From NCBI RefSeq assembly GCF_019061205.1, contig NZ_JAHQYH010000003.1, positions 124,001 through 188,000 on the forward strand: 64,000 bases of DNA, given 5' to 3'. The stretch's first letter is position 1. Each line of letters begins with the position of its first letter. The notes below the pieces were generated by a model. It had not been told where the DNA came from. It saw nothing but the letters and a program-made list of their open reading frames with translations, and did no database searches. This DNA comes from Apilactobacillus waqarii. GTDB taxonomy: Bacteria; Bacillota; Bacilli; Lactobacillales; Lactobacillaceae. Both the position numbers and the translations under genes were made by a program. This document shows positions 1-7,928 of this stretch, piece after piece.

Positions 1-1
1 A

Positions 2-424
2 GCCCAACACAAGATTGATAAGATGTACTACGCTGTCGTTGACGGTACCGGCCTAGATGACCATGGGATGATTGATCAACCAATTGGGCGTGTCGGTGAC
101 AACTTCAGAAGAGAGGTCATCGAAGACGGTCAAAATGCCAAGACCGAATACTGGAAAATCACTGAGTTTGATGATTCCACATTAGTGCGTTTGAAACTCC
201 ACACTGGACGAACTCATCAAATTAGAGTTCATATGACATCACTAGGGCATCCACTATTGGGGGATGAATTATATCAGGGAGCACTTGATAGAGGCATTGA
301 CCGCCAAGCGCTTCACGCTTACTACTTACAGTTTATTGATGAATTAGCAAATCAAGTTCGCACTTTTGAAATTGAATTACCAGCGGATATGAAATCTGTG
401 GTAAAGGAGGATCATAATGACTGA
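2..424 (+). CDS. RluA-family pseudouridine synthase, C-terminal part (5' truncated by window edge)
   Basis: The frame is open from base 2, so the gene starts upstream of the window and only the last 140 residues are seen. The visible part carries the conserved LHTGRTHQIRVH segment followed by GHPLLGDELY, typical of the RluA/RluD family, which isomerises specific uridines in 23S rRNA or tRNA. The catalytic HRLD-type aspartate motif should lie upstream and cannot be checked. The 3' end overlaps the next gene by 8 nt, so the two are probably co-transcribed. Which uridine is modified cannot be told from this fragment. Confidence 0.9.
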   Translation, partial: AQHKIDKMYYAVVDGTGLDDHGMIDQPIGRVGDNFRREVIEDGQNAKTEYWKITEFDDSTLVRLKLHTGRTHQIRVHMTSLGHPLLGDELYQGALDRGIDRQALHAYYLQFIDELANQVRTFEIELPADMKSVVKEDHND

Positions 425-1178
425 AAAAGCCAAATTAGTACATTGTATTGTCGATGATGCACAACTATATTCTGATGAAGGTTTCTACCTAGGAGACTTG
501 GCCCAACCGATTTCCAATGCGGTCAAATCCGATTATCCAGGAGCTAAGGTCACCAGTTTTATCTGCGCTCACCATCTATTGAAGTATCGAATGTCTAGGG
601 TGGACTCATTAATCAATGCCGACTTAAAACAAAGTCAAAAGATTAACCGTAAGTTGACCAAGGCACTACAAAACGATAACTATGAAATCAGAGACGTCAA
701 CGAGGCTTTGCAACAAAGCCTAACCTTTGGACAAAAAATATCGGATGCGGTTGCTAGATTTGGGGGTAGTTGGACCTTTATCTTCATCTTTATCGTCATC
801 TTGATTATTTGGATGATCATCAATGGTTTGGCACTATTCGGTGTTCATTTTGATCCATATCCATACATTCTATTGAACCTATTCTTGAGTTGTTTCTCAG
901 CAATTCAAGCCCCAATCATCATGATGAGTCAAAACCGTGCCGCTGAACGTGACCGTTTGCACTCAGAAAATGATTTTCATGTTAACTTAAAATCAGAACA
1001 TGAACTAAGAATTATCCACGCTAAGCTAGACCACTTAACCCAAAATCAATTACCTCATGATTTGGAAGTTGAAAAATTACAACTACAAATCCTAGGTGAA
1101 GTTAGAAGCGAGCTAGCTAAGTTGCGTGACGAAAACACTAAATTAAAAGAAAAACTAAAACAACAGGAGAATCAATAA
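417..1178 (+). CDS. DUF1003 family membrane protein
   Basis: A 253-residue protein with an N-terminal soluble part, two membrane segments (about residues 118-140 and 147-170) and a charged C-terminal coiled coil (about residues 185-250, rich in E, K, L and Q). This layout and the conserved stretch FIQAPIIMMSQNR-like (here AIQAPIIMMSQNRAAERDR) are those of the DUF1003 family, whose function is not established. A strong AAAGGAGG site lies 6 nt before the ATG. The gene overlaps the end of the pseudouridine synthase gene, and its stop codon overlaps the start of the next gene by one base, so the three appear to form one operon. Confidence 0.8.
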   Translation: MTEKAKLVHCIVDDAQLYSDEGFYLGDLAQPISNAVKSDYPGAKVTSFICAHHLLKYRMSRVDSLINADLKQSQKINRKLTKALQNDNYEIRDVNEALQQSLTFGQKISDAVARFGGSWTFIFIFIVILIIWMIINGLALFGVHFDPYPYILLNLFLSCFSAIQAPIIMMSQNRAAERDRLHSENDFHVNLKSEHELRIIHAKLDHLTQNQLPHDLEVEKLQLQILGEVRSELAKLRDENTKLKEKLKQQENQ

Positions 1179-1576
1179 TGGAAGATAACATTCAATTAGG
1201 TGCAGACGTTTTCAACAAGATGATGTTTGTGCTAGAAACGCCAGTAACACAAGACAACCACAAGTACTACAAATTCATGGATCAAGAAATGCAAGAAATT
1301 GCTGACAACATCTGGGCAATGCCTGCATACATGAAGGAAGACGATGATTTTTCAATGTTCTTCATCATCACTGAAATCGAAAGTGGTGAAACAGTCGTTG
1401 CGTTCTCAGAAGGTAGCTTACAAGATGGTAACTTCTCATTAGGAGAACCAATGGTTTCTGGAAAGGGACTTAATATTTTAAACGAACATGATGAAAAAAG
1501 AGCAGCCTCAGTTCTTCATTTCTTAAACCAAATTTCCAAAGCGGCTGAAGGAAATTGGAGAATGATTGAGGACTAA
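1178..1576 (+). CDS. conserved hypothetical protein, 132 aa
   Basis: A small acidic soluble protein with no signal peptide or membrane segment. It is translationally coupled to the DUF1003 gene (TAATG overlap) with AGGAG upstream. I recognise no family motif. The composition (many D, E and aromatic residues, no cysteine) suggests a compact cytosolic domain. The operon ends in a terminator hairpin about 40 nt downstream. Function unknown. Confidence 0.75.
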   Translation: MEDNIQLGADVFNKMMFVLETPVTQDNHKYYKFMDQEMQEIADNIWAMPAYMKEDDDFSMFFIITEIESGETVVAFSEGSLQDGNFSLGEPMVSGKGLNILNEHDEKRAASVLHFLNQISKAAEGNWRMIED

Positions 1577-1616
1577 AATTCTCGATTTTTAACATGTTCT
1601 CAAGGTGCGTCATGAT

Positions 1617-1653
1617 GGGCTTTATGAGAGTTTTCATAAAAGTCCATTTTTTT
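1617..1653 (+). terminator. rho-independent terminator of the DUF1003 operon
   Basis: An 11-bp stem (GGGCTTTATGA with TCATAAAAGTCC, one bulged A and one G-U pair) is followed by a run of seven T. It lies in the 176-bp gap between the 132-aa gene and the GNAT gene. Confidence 0.75.
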
Positions 1654-1752
1654 GTAAAAAAGTCTTTGCTTTTTGGAAAAATGGTGGTAATATTTTCTAG
1701 TCGCTAAAATGCTAAATATTTAAATCAAACACAAAAAGGGGGGGCTTAGATC

Positions 1753-2295
1753 ATGTTAATGAGAAGAGCACAAATCGAAGATTTTAACGCAATTGAACAA
1801 ATTATTTTCGAAGGGAAGGAATTGCTTGCCAAACAGGGTGTGAACCAATGGCAAACAGGATACCCAAATGCAGAATCATTAATGAACGACATCGTAAACG
1901 GATGGACTGTTGTACTTGAAGAAGATGGTGAAATCTTAGGCACAGCTGCCGTGATTGACGGACTAGACACTAGTTACGAAAATCTTGATGGTCAATGGTT
2001 GACTGACGGCCCTTACCTATCTATTCACCGCGTTGCAGTTTCCAACAGACACCACGGTAGAGGATTGGCTCAAAAGTTATTTGAAGGCATCTTCAATGCA
2101 GTGGAAAAAATGGACAACGTTCAAAGCGTTCGTATTGACACAAACCCACTTAACTTGGGCATGCAACATGTCATCAAGAAAGCTGGCTTTGTAGAAACCG
2201 GCAGAGTGGTTCCAATCTCTGCAACAGACTCATCAAACGTCGTAATGAACTACGCATACGAAAGAGTAATTAAACAACCAATGTTAATTGCCTAA
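1753..2295 (+). CDS. GNAT family N-acetyltransferase
   Basis: A 180-residue GCN5-related acetyltransferase. The central strand VAVSNRHHGRGLAQKLF (about residues 95-111) matches the acetyl-CoA pyrophosphate-binding motif (R/Q-x-x-G-x-G/A). The C-terminal GMQHVIKKAGFVETGR matches the usual helix-strand end of the fold. The substrate is unknown. The ribosome site AGGGGGGG lies 9-10 nt before the ATG; a second ATG two codons in (1759) is possible. The gene stands alone between two terminators. Confidence 0.85.
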   Translation: MLMRRAQIEDFNAIEQIIFEGKELLAKQGVNQWQTGYPNAESLMNDIVNGWTVVLEEDGEILGTAAVIDGLDTSYENLDGQWLTDGPYLSIHRVAVSNRHHGRGLAQKLFEGIFNAVEKMDNVQSVRIDTNPLNLGMQHVIKKAGFVETGRVVPISATDSSNVVMNYAYERVIKQPMLIA

Positions 2296-2322
2296 GCTGA
2301 TTTTTTTAAATCAGCTTTTTTT
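2294..2322 (+). terminator. rho-independent terminator after GNAT gene
   Basis: AAGCTGATTT pairs with AAATCAGCTT across a T-rich loop and is followed by T7. It begins at the stop codon of the GNAT gene. Confidence 0.8.
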
Positions 2323-2369
2323 GTATTCTGACAAAAGGTATAATGAAATTGAATGGAGGAGGTGGCATC

Positions 2370-3284
2370 ATGCACGAACATGAACATAACGATGTTAACG
2401 CAATGTCGCAACGTCGTTTTTTTACGGTGACAATCTTAAACTCATTAATTACTTTAATTGAGTTTTTAGGGGGAATCTTTTCAGGAAGTTTGTCACTATT
2501 ATCAGATGCTTTTCACAATTTTGCTGATTCAGCATCAGTAGTTGGTAGTTATTATGCGCACCGAATTAGTCAAAGACCCCAAAATCAATTGAATACCTTT
2601 GGGTACAAGCGAGCTCAGATTATCTCAGCGTTTCTAAATTCACTATTTCTAGTGATTATCTCCGTTGTCCTAATCGTTGAAGGGGTGCAAAAACTATTCA
2701 AACCAGAACAGATTAACGGAAACTTAATGCTAATTGTTGCTGTGGTTTCGACAGTTGCTAATTTGGTATCCACACTACTATTAAGTCGTGGTTCAAAGCA
2801 TAATCTAAACATTCGAGCTACATATTTACATTTATTGAGTGATACTTTAGCTTCACTTGGTGTTATCCTAGGTGGGATTTTAATTAAGTTATTCGATTGG
2901 GTGCTAGTCGATCCAATCATCACCATCATCGTCGCACTATACATTTCAGCTGAAGCATATCCAATCATTAAAAAGACCGTTAAGATTTTGATGCAGGGAT
3001 CACCAACGGTTGATTGCTATGCAATTCAAAAGGACATGATGAACATTGAAGGAATTACCGGAGTTCACCACGTTCACATCTGGTCGGTAGATGAAAACAG
3101 TATCGTATTCTCAGCGCACATTAACATGCAAGACATGCTAATTTCCGAGGCTGAAAAGATTTATGATCCAGTTGCCAAACTATTACATGATAAGTACGGC
3201 ATCGAACACGTCACACTTCAAGCCGAAGTAGAACGCGGGAAGAAAGAGGATTTATATCTCGATTCCAGAAACGATATTGATTAA
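2370..3284 (+). CDS. cation diffusion facilitator (CDF) divalent metal exporter
   Basis: A 304-residue CzcD/ZitB-like metal-proton antiporter of the plasma membrane. It opens with a histidine-rich HEHEHND segment. It has about six membrane helices with the paired metal-site signatures LSDAFHNFAD (TM2) and LHLLSDTLAS (TM5), and a C-terminal cytoplasmic domain with HHVHIWSVDE. Zinc is the usual substrate of this group, but iron, cobalt or manganese is possible. I chose the ATG at 2370 because GGAGGAGGTGG sits just upstream; an in-frame ATG at 2343 has no such site. A DtxR-type metal regulator lies 0.6 kb downstream. Confidence 0.9.
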   Translation: MHEHEHNDVNAMSQRRFFTVTILNSLITLIEFLGGIFSGSLSLLSDAFHNFADSASVVGSYYAHRISQRPQNQLNTFGYKRAQIISAFLNSLFLVIISVVLIVEGVQKLFKPEQINGNLMLIVAVVSTVANLVSTLLLSRGSKHNLNIRATYLHLLSDTLASLGVILGGILIKLFDWVLVDPIITIIVALYISAEAYPIIKKTVKILMQGSPTVDCYAIQKDMMNIEGITGVHHVHIWSVDENSIVFSAHINMQDMLISEAEKIYDPVAKLLHDKYGIEHVTLQAEVERGKKEDLYLDSRNDID

Positions 3285-3296
3285 TAGATAAAATAA

Positions 3297-3332
3297 AAAA
3301 AGACGCTTTTCAAAACGAAAAGAGTCTTTTTT
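3297..3332. terminator. bidirectional terminator between convergent genes
   Basis: AAAAGACGCTTTT pairs with AAAAGAGTCTTTT (one mismatch) with an A-run on the left and a T-run on the right. It can therefore serve the CDF gene (+) and the 114-aa gene (-). Confidence 0.75.
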
Positions 3333-3355
3333 GTTTTGAAAAACGGCCTTTTAAA

Positions 3356-3700
3356 TTATACCCCGTGTGGAGCAGCTACAAATTGTCTGTCATACCACTC
3401 GTTCCAAGTGATTTCGCTATTACCATTGGCGAAGTATTTCATATCTAATTCGCCCAATAACTTGGCATAGCTATGACTACAATAAATGATGGTGTCCTTG
3501 GCAGCATGTTCTAATGATTCGAACTTGTTGCGGTAGACCTCCTGATTGATTTGCCATAACATCGATTGGTCAGGAACCTGACTTAAAATCTCCATGTTCT
3601 GGCTTCTGTAACAACGAACGTAAAATTCGCTGAATGACTTGATACTAGTAACTTTGGCTTGTTCGCTAAGCTCATCGAAACTGAATAACTTTTCTCCCAT
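3356..3700 (-). CDS. hypothetical protein, 114 aa
   Basis: A small soluble protein without signal peptide or membrane segment. I do not recognise the family. The N-terminus LFSFDELSEQAKVTSIKSF resembles a pattern seen in small proteins of Gram-positive bacteria and phages, but I would not assign a function from that. A GTGAGGCG site precedes its ATG. A near-perfect palindrome covers the probable transcription start on its upstream side (see 3725-3745), so it may be regulated, perhaps by the neighbouring DtxR-type protein. Confidence 0.65.
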   Translation of the reverse strand: MGEKLFSFDELSEQAKVTSIKSFSEFYVRCYRSQNMEILSQVPDQSMLWQINQEVYRNKFESLEHAAKDTIIYCSHSYAKLLGELDMKYFANGNSEITWNEWYDRQFVAAPHGV

Positions 3701-3724
3701 AAAAACGCCTCACTTTCGTATCGT

Positions 3725-3745
3725 AGATATTAATATTTAATATCT
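3725..3745. promoter_or_regulatory. 21-bp palindrome, candidate operator
   Basis: AGATATTAA-TAT-TTAATATCT is a perfect inverted repeat with 9-bp arms. On the minus strand a TATAAT (3758 to 3753) lies immediately upstream, so the palindrome covers the expected transcription start of the 114-aa gene. The divergently transcribed DtxR/MntR-type gene begins about 110 bp away. Binding by that regulator is an inference. Confidence 0.5.
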
Positions 3746-3857
3746 CGCCTTAATTATATAATTTTCCCCGAAAAATAGAAATAAAAATGGTAAAATAGTA
3801 TATAAAGTTGTAAGATACTCTTTAGTAGATTTGAATTTAGGAGACATGGATATAAAA

Positions 3858-4514
3858 ATGACCCCAAAAAAAGAGGACTATTTAAAAATTATTTTTGAGC
3901 TAGGTGGAACCAAAGAAAAGGTATCCAACAAGAGGATTGCCATTAGTTTGGACATTGCACCAGGATCAGTTACTGAAATGGTTAATAAGCTATTAGATGA
4001 AGGATTAGTTGAACACGAACCATACTCTGGAGTGTCCTTAACTGACGACGGAATCAAGTTAGCTGAAGTCCTAGTTAGAAAACACCGTATTTGGGAAAGT
4101 TTTTTAGTAAACGAACTAGGATATCCACTTCCAGATGTTGATAAAGAAGCTGAAGTGTTAGAACATTCTACCAGTGGTAGATTGCTAGAAGCAATGTACA
4201 AAAAATTGGGGAACCCATCTCACTGTCCACATGGAGGAGTTATTCCGAACATGTCAGGACACTATAAAGAAGATAGCCATCGCCTATTAAATGATGCTGA
4301 TGACGGCGAAACAGTCGTTGTTGACCGTTTCATCGATAATCACGACCTACTAACATATTTAGGCGACATTCAATTAGATATTGGCGACAAGCTTAAGGTA
4401 ATTAAGCATTCACCATTTGAAGGACCGGTAACAGTCCAAAATCTAACTGATAATCAAGAAAGTGACATTAGCTACAAGGCTTCTCACTACGTATTTATAA
4501 GAAATGCTGATTAA
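3858..4514 (+). CDS. DtxR/MntR-family metal-dependent transcriptional regulator
   Basis: A 218-residue repressor of the iron/manganese family. The N-terminal winged helix-turn-helix (about residues 1-65) includes ISLDIAPGSVTEMVNKLLDEGLV. The dimerisation and metal-binding domain has HRIWESFL, EVLEH and the NPSHCPHGG segment with Cys and His ligands. A C-terminal SH3-like/FeoA domain (about residues 145-218) follows. The start is uncertain: AGGAG at 3839-3843 is very close to an ATG at 3846 and 15 nt from the ATG at 3858, which gives the usual MTPKKEDYLK family start. It probably controls metal uptake or efflux genes; the adjacent palindrome and the CDF exporter are candidate targets. Confidence 0.88.
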   Translation: MTPKKEDYLKIIFELGGTKEKVSNKRIAISLDIAPGSVTEMVNKLLDEGLVEHEPYSGVSLTDDGIKLAEVLVRKHRIWESFLVNELGYPLPDVDKEAEVLEHSTSGRLLEAMYKKLGNPSHCPHGGVIPNMSGHYKEDSHRLLNDADDGETVVVDRFIDNHDLLTYLGDIQLDIGDKLKVIKHSPFEGPVTVQNLTDNQESDISYKASHYVFIRNAD

Positions 4515-4516
4515 TT

Positions 4517-4548
4517 AAAAGACTGAATTGAAATATTCAGCCTTTTTT
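4517..4548 (+). terminator. terminator after DtxR-type gene
   Basis: AAAAGACTGAAT pairs with ATTCAGCCTTTT (one mismatch) and is followed by further T residues. It lies immediately after the stop codon. Confidence 0.7.
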
Positions 4549-4608
4549 ATTATCATCATAATCAATGTTATAATTAGAAAAATATTAGATGACACGGAGG
4601 TGAGATGG

Positions 4609-5364
4609 TTGAACGAAAGACAAAGAAGTAAGTTAGTCGTTGAGACCTGTCTACTTGCTGGAAAGATTATGATTGAAAATGGATCTGAAATGGTCAGAGT
4701 TACCGATACCATTGATCGAATTTCAAGAAATGCCGGGGCCACCGAGGCCAGGGCGTACGTTACTTTGACTGGAATTATCATGTCAGCAACGCCTGACATG
4801 GGTTCACAGGTCACAGCAATTGATAAAAGAACGTTTGATTTGGAGAAGGTATCAACGGTTAATGATTACTCTCGTCAGTTCGCTGATAAGAAAATCTCAC
4901 TGGGTGAATTCTATCGCCGTTTAAAACGAATGGATAAGGACGTTAAACCATTCCCATTCTGGCTTCAAATGATTGGTGCATTCATGGTTAGTGCCACTCT
5001 GGAAGTGGTATTTAGAAGTAACTACACTGATTTCTGGGCAGCCGGATTTGTTGGGATGATGGGTTGGTGCATTTATTGTTTGACCGATCACTACACGGAT
5101 ATTCGTTTCTTAAATGAATTCATAGCGGCTATTTGTATCGGCTTTATGTCGATTCTGATTATTCGAGCCGGCATCGCAAAGAGTGCCGATGATTTAATCA
5201 TTGGGGGATTAATGCCACTAGTTCCCGGGGTACCGATTACCAACGCGGTAAGAGATACCTTGTCTGGTAATTTGGTTTCTGGGCCATCAAGAGGAATTGA
5301 AGCGATTATGAGTGCCTGTGCACTAGGTTTTGGTGTGGCAATGGCAATTAAGATTTTGGGGTGA
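4609..5364 (+). CDS. threonine/serine exporter ThrE family, large (N-terminal) subunit
   Basis: A 251-residue membrane protein whose N-terminal soluble region (LLAGKIMIENGSEMVRVTDT, then AYVTLTGIIMS) is characteristic of the ThrE/YjjP family. About five membrane segments follow, with the conserved GGLMPLVPGVPITNAVRD near the end. The family exports threonine and serine. I chose the TTG at 4609 because GGAGG sits 8 nt upstream; the in-frame ATG at 4528 lies inside the preceding terminator. The second half of the transporter is encoded by the next gene, 6 bp away, as in many Firmicutes where ThrE is split. Confidence 0.85.
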   Translation: MNERQRSKLVVETCLLAGKIMIENGSEMVRVTDTIDRISRNAGATEARAYVTLTGIIMSATPDMGSQVTAIDKRTFDLEKVSTVNDYSRQFADKKISLGEFYRRLKRMDKDVKPFPFWLQMIGAFMVSATLEVVFRSNYTDFWAAGFVGMMGWCIYCLTDHYTDIRFLNEFIAAICIGFMSILIIRAGIAKSADDLIIGGLMPLVPGVPITNAVRDTLSGNLVSGPSRGIEAIMSACALGFGVAMAIKILG

Positions 5365-5370
5365 TTTATA

Positions 5371-5832
5371 TTGGTAACCGTAATTATTTATAGTGTGTGC
5401 GTTTATTTTGCCACCATCGGATTTGGTTTATTAATTAATCTACCCAGAAAAGCATTGAACATGGCCGGAATCGTTAGTTTGATTGGCTGGTTAGTCTTTC
5501 ACATCGTCAGCGTTCACATGGGCGGATACTTAACCGCAGATATTTTAGGAACCTTCACTGTTGGGATATTGAGTATCTTCGCATCGCGTTACAAGAAGAT
5601 GCCGGTCATTATCTTTAATATTCCAGCGTTGGTGCCACTAGTTCCAGGAGGACAGGCTTATCAAGTTATGAAGTGTTTAGCAATTGGTAACTATGCGCTA
5701 GCCAAGTCCAATTTGATCCAAGTTATCTTTATTGCTGGTGGAATCGCATCTGGTTTTTTATTCGCGGAATTTTTAAACCAACTATACTTAAGATTGAAAA
5801 CATATTTGAGAACAAAAAAAGCAACGAGATAA
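5371..5832 (+). CDS. threonine/serine exporter ThrE family, small (C-terminal) subunit
   Basis: A 153-residue protein with about four to five membrane helices, of the YjjB/ThrE C-terminal type. The NIPALVPLVPGGQAYQV segment mirrors the PLVPG motif of the partner. It starts with TTG; a GGGGTGA site overlaps the end of the partner gene. The two polypeptides together match the single-chain ThrE of actinobacteria. Substrate assignment rests on the family only. Confidence 0.82.
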   Translation: MVTVIIYSVCVYFATIGFGLLINLPRKALNMAGIVSLIGWLVFHIVSVHMGGYLTADILGTFTVGILSIFASRYKKMPVIIFNIPALVPLVPGGQAYQVMKCLAIGNYALAKSNLIQVIFIAGGIASGFLFAEFLNQLYLRLKTYLRTKKATR

Positions 5833-5846
5833 TCTCGTTGCTTTTT
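5816..5846. terminator. bidirectional terminator
   Basis: GCAACGAGAT and ATCTCGTTGC form a perfect stem flanked by A7 on the left and T5 on the right. It separates the convergent ThrE and DUF1634 genes. Confidence 0.85.
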
Positions 5847-5856
5847 ATTTTGCGTT

Positions 5857-6225
5857 TTATCCAAAGAAAAAACTGATGATTAAAACGATTAGAACAAAAG
5901 TGGTAATCCAAACGTATAGCATATCTTTTTCCTTGTAGAAGGAATAGATTGATACGATTACTCGTAATACGGGAGTAAGGATTAGACAAAAGATTCCAAG
6001 CATCATAATCGCGTATGGTTTTAATGTCGCAATTCCACTAAAGATGGCTTTAAAAGTAGTAGGGAAGGCGTCGTGAGCATATCCAGACTTACCGGTGATT
6101 AGAAGTAGTAATAATCCAATAATCATGATGGTAGCTGAGATGACAACACCGACACGTAAAATCTTTCCGATTACTAATTCGATACGATTCATTTCTTCTT
6201 TAGTTGCTGGTTGTTGTGTATTCAT
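5857..6225 (-). CDS. DUF1634 family membrane protein
   Basis: A 122-residue protein with three hydrophobic segments (about residues 24-44, 70-92 and 100-121), typical of DUF1634. This family is commonly encoded next to TauE/SafE permeases, as here: the TauE gene is 11 bp upstream on the same strand. It may be an accessory subunit of that transporter, which is inference from gene pairing. A strong AGGAGG precedes the ATG. Confidence 0.8.
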   Translation of the reverse strand: MNTQQPATKEEMNRIELVIGKILRVGVVISATIMIIGLLLLLITGKSGYAHDAFPTTFKAIFSGIATLKPYAIMMLGIFCLILTPVLRVIVSIYSFYKEKDMLYVWITTFVLIVLIISFFFG

Positions 6226-6236
6226 GATCTAACCTC

Positions 6237-7070
6237 CTAGAATCCTTTGTATAACATGCTACATGCGATGTAGAACATGATAGGGACGAAGATAATACGA
6301 ATCCATCTAGCAGGAAGTACTTGCATGATGCGAGAACCAACTGTCGCACCAACTAGAATTCCTAGTGCTAATGGCACGGCAACTTGTGGCAAGATTGAAC
6401 CGTTGAAGAAATACACTGTTGCAGAAGCAGCCGCGGTAACTCCCATCATTAGGTTACTAGTTGCACTTGATGGTTTTAAAGGCATCTTCATGAAGGTATC
6501 CATTGCGATTACCTTGAAGGCACCTGAACCAATTCCAAGTAGCCCGGAAGCCAGACCTGCACCAAACATTACGGATAGACCACCGGGGATGTTTTCCACC
6601 TTGTAGTCGATTTGTTTCTTTTCAGCCTTATCGTAGTAACTTGAGTTAAGACGAAGTTTTTCAGCTAATTTATCATCTTTGGTGCTTAGATTGGACTTGT
6701 TTTTGTTCAATAATTTCTTGACCATGTTAAATGCGGAGAATAGTAGTAATAGTCCAAATAGTATGTAAAGGTATTTAGGCTCTAGAATTCCTGTAAGTAA
6801 GGCCCCAGATAGTGCACCAATAGTAGTGGCAATTTCTAAAAACATTGCAACACGTAAGTTTAATACTTCATCTTTTAGATAAGCGATAGTTGATCCAGAA
6901 CTAGTGGCGATAACCACAACGATACTGGCCCCGATAGCGTATTTAATATCTAAATGGAAGAAGAGTGTTAGGACAGGGGTGACGATAATTCCACCACCCA
7001 ATCCTAGGACAGCGCCACCGATACCCGCTAGGACACCGATGACAATCATAAGAATGACTGTTTCAATCAT
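6237..7070 (-). CDS. TauE/SafE family anion permease (putative sulfite/organosulfur exporter)
   Basis: A 277-residue protein with eight or so membrane helices. It contains the twin glycine-rich repeats of the family: AGIGGAVLGLGGGIIVTPVL near the N-terminus and FGAGLASGLLGIGSGAFKV at about residues 170-188. The family exports or imports sulfite, sulfoacetate and related anions; the substrate here is not determined. The charged central loop (about residues 110-160) is cytoplasmic. An AGGAG site lies upstream. It pairs with the DUF1634 gene as a two-gene operon. Confidence 0.85.
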   Translation of the reverse strand: MIETVILMIVIGVLAGIGGAVLGLGGGIIVTPVLTLFFHLDIKYAIGASIVVVIATSSGSTIAYLKDEVLNLRVAMFLEIATTIGALSGALLTGILEPKYLYILFGLLLLFSAFNMVKKLLNKNKSNLSTKDDKLAEKLRLNSSYYDKAEKKQIDYKVENIPGGLSVMFGAGLASGLLGIGSGAFKVIAMDTFMKMPLKPSSATSNLMMGVTAAASATVYFFNGSILPQVAVPLALGILVGATVGSRIMQVLPARWIRIIFVPIMFYIACSMLYKGF

Positions 7071-7163
7071 TTGTAGCTCCTCCTAAAATTATAAATTACT
7101 TAATATTATAACAATTATTAGTTTCATTGCACCTATTCCAAGTTCTAAAATTAGAAAATACCC

Positions 7164-7191
7164 TTAAGAATAGCATTAGCTGTGGTATAAT
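7164..7191 (+). promoter_or_regulatory. promoter for PAP2 gene (extended -10)
   Basis: An extended -10 element TGGTATAAT (TATAAT at 7186-7191) is preceded by a weak -35 (TTAAGA, 7164-7169) at 16 bp. It lies 34 bp before the PAP2 start codon. Confidence 0.55.
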
Positions 7192-7225
7192 GGCATTAAA
7201 AAGTGATTAGGAGGATCGATGCATT

Positions 7226-7894
7226 ATGATCATCGATAAGGATTACACCCGCGGTATCAGACTTTTCGTTGGGTTAGTTTTATCATTATTTATTACTGCA
7301 TCGGTAATGATTGACTCAGGCTATCTAAGATTTCTTGACTCAATCTTTATCGGTCAAATCCAAAAAACTACTGGCGGATTCAAGGACACAATCATGCACA
7401 TGGCTACCACATTAGCTAGTCCAAAGATGGATATCATTTGGATTTTCGTTTTGGCATTCTTCATGTGGGGATTCAAGTTTAAGCTTCAAGCCCTATGGGG
7501 AATCTTTACATTAGCAGGTGCTGACGTAATTGGATTCATTGTTAAAAACATTGTTAGACGTGACCGTCCAGTATTCCACAGCGCATCTGATACCGGATTT
7601 AGTTTCCCAAGTGGACACGTATTAGGTATCTTCATCGTCATTGCGGTTGTATGGATTGTCATTCTTCCACATATCCAAAGTAACTTAATCAGAAGACTAC
7701 TATATGTACTAACGTTCCTATTTGTCCTATTGGTAATGGTATCTAGAATTTATCTAAATGCTCACTTCCCAACAGACACTGTTGGTGCCGTAGTTATCGG
7801 TTACACTTGGGTACAAGTATCTGAAATGTTATATGTAAGATATGCGCCAAGATTAAAACAACACTGGCGTCCAGTTTTACACTCATACCTTTAA
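7226..7894 (+). CDS. PAP2-family membrane phosphatase
   Basis: A 222-residue integral membrane phosphatase with the three PAP2 signatures: KNIVRRDRPVF, FPSGHVLG with the catalytic histidine, and SRIYLNAHFPTD. Members dephosphorylate phosphatidic acid, phosphatidylglycerophosphate or undecaprenyl pyrophosphate at the outer membrane face; which one applies cannot be read from sequence. About six helices. GGAGG lies 11 nt before the ATG. The gene is monocistronic, with its own promoter and a shared terminator downstream. Confidence 0.88.
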   Translation: MIIDKDYTRGIRLFVGLVLSLFITASVMIDSGYLRFLDSIFIGQIQKTTGGFKDTIMHMATTLASPKMDIIWIFVLAFFMWGFKFKLQALWGIFTLAGADVIGFIVKNIVRRDRPVFHSASDTGFSFPSGHVLGIFIVIAVVWIVILPHIQSNLIRRLLYVLTFLFVLLVMVSRIYLNAHFPTDTVGAVVIGYTWVQVSEMLYVRYAPRLKQHWRPVLHSYL

Positions 7895-7896
7895 TA

Positions 7897-7928
7897 AAAA
7901 AGAACTGATGAAATTCATCAGTTCTTTT
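7897..7928. terminator. bidirectional terminator
   Basis: AAGAACTGATGA and TCATCAGTTCTT form a perfect stem with A- and T-runs on the two sides. It separates the convergent PAP2 and esterase genes; the stop codon of the esterase gene lies in its right flank. Confidence 0.85.
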
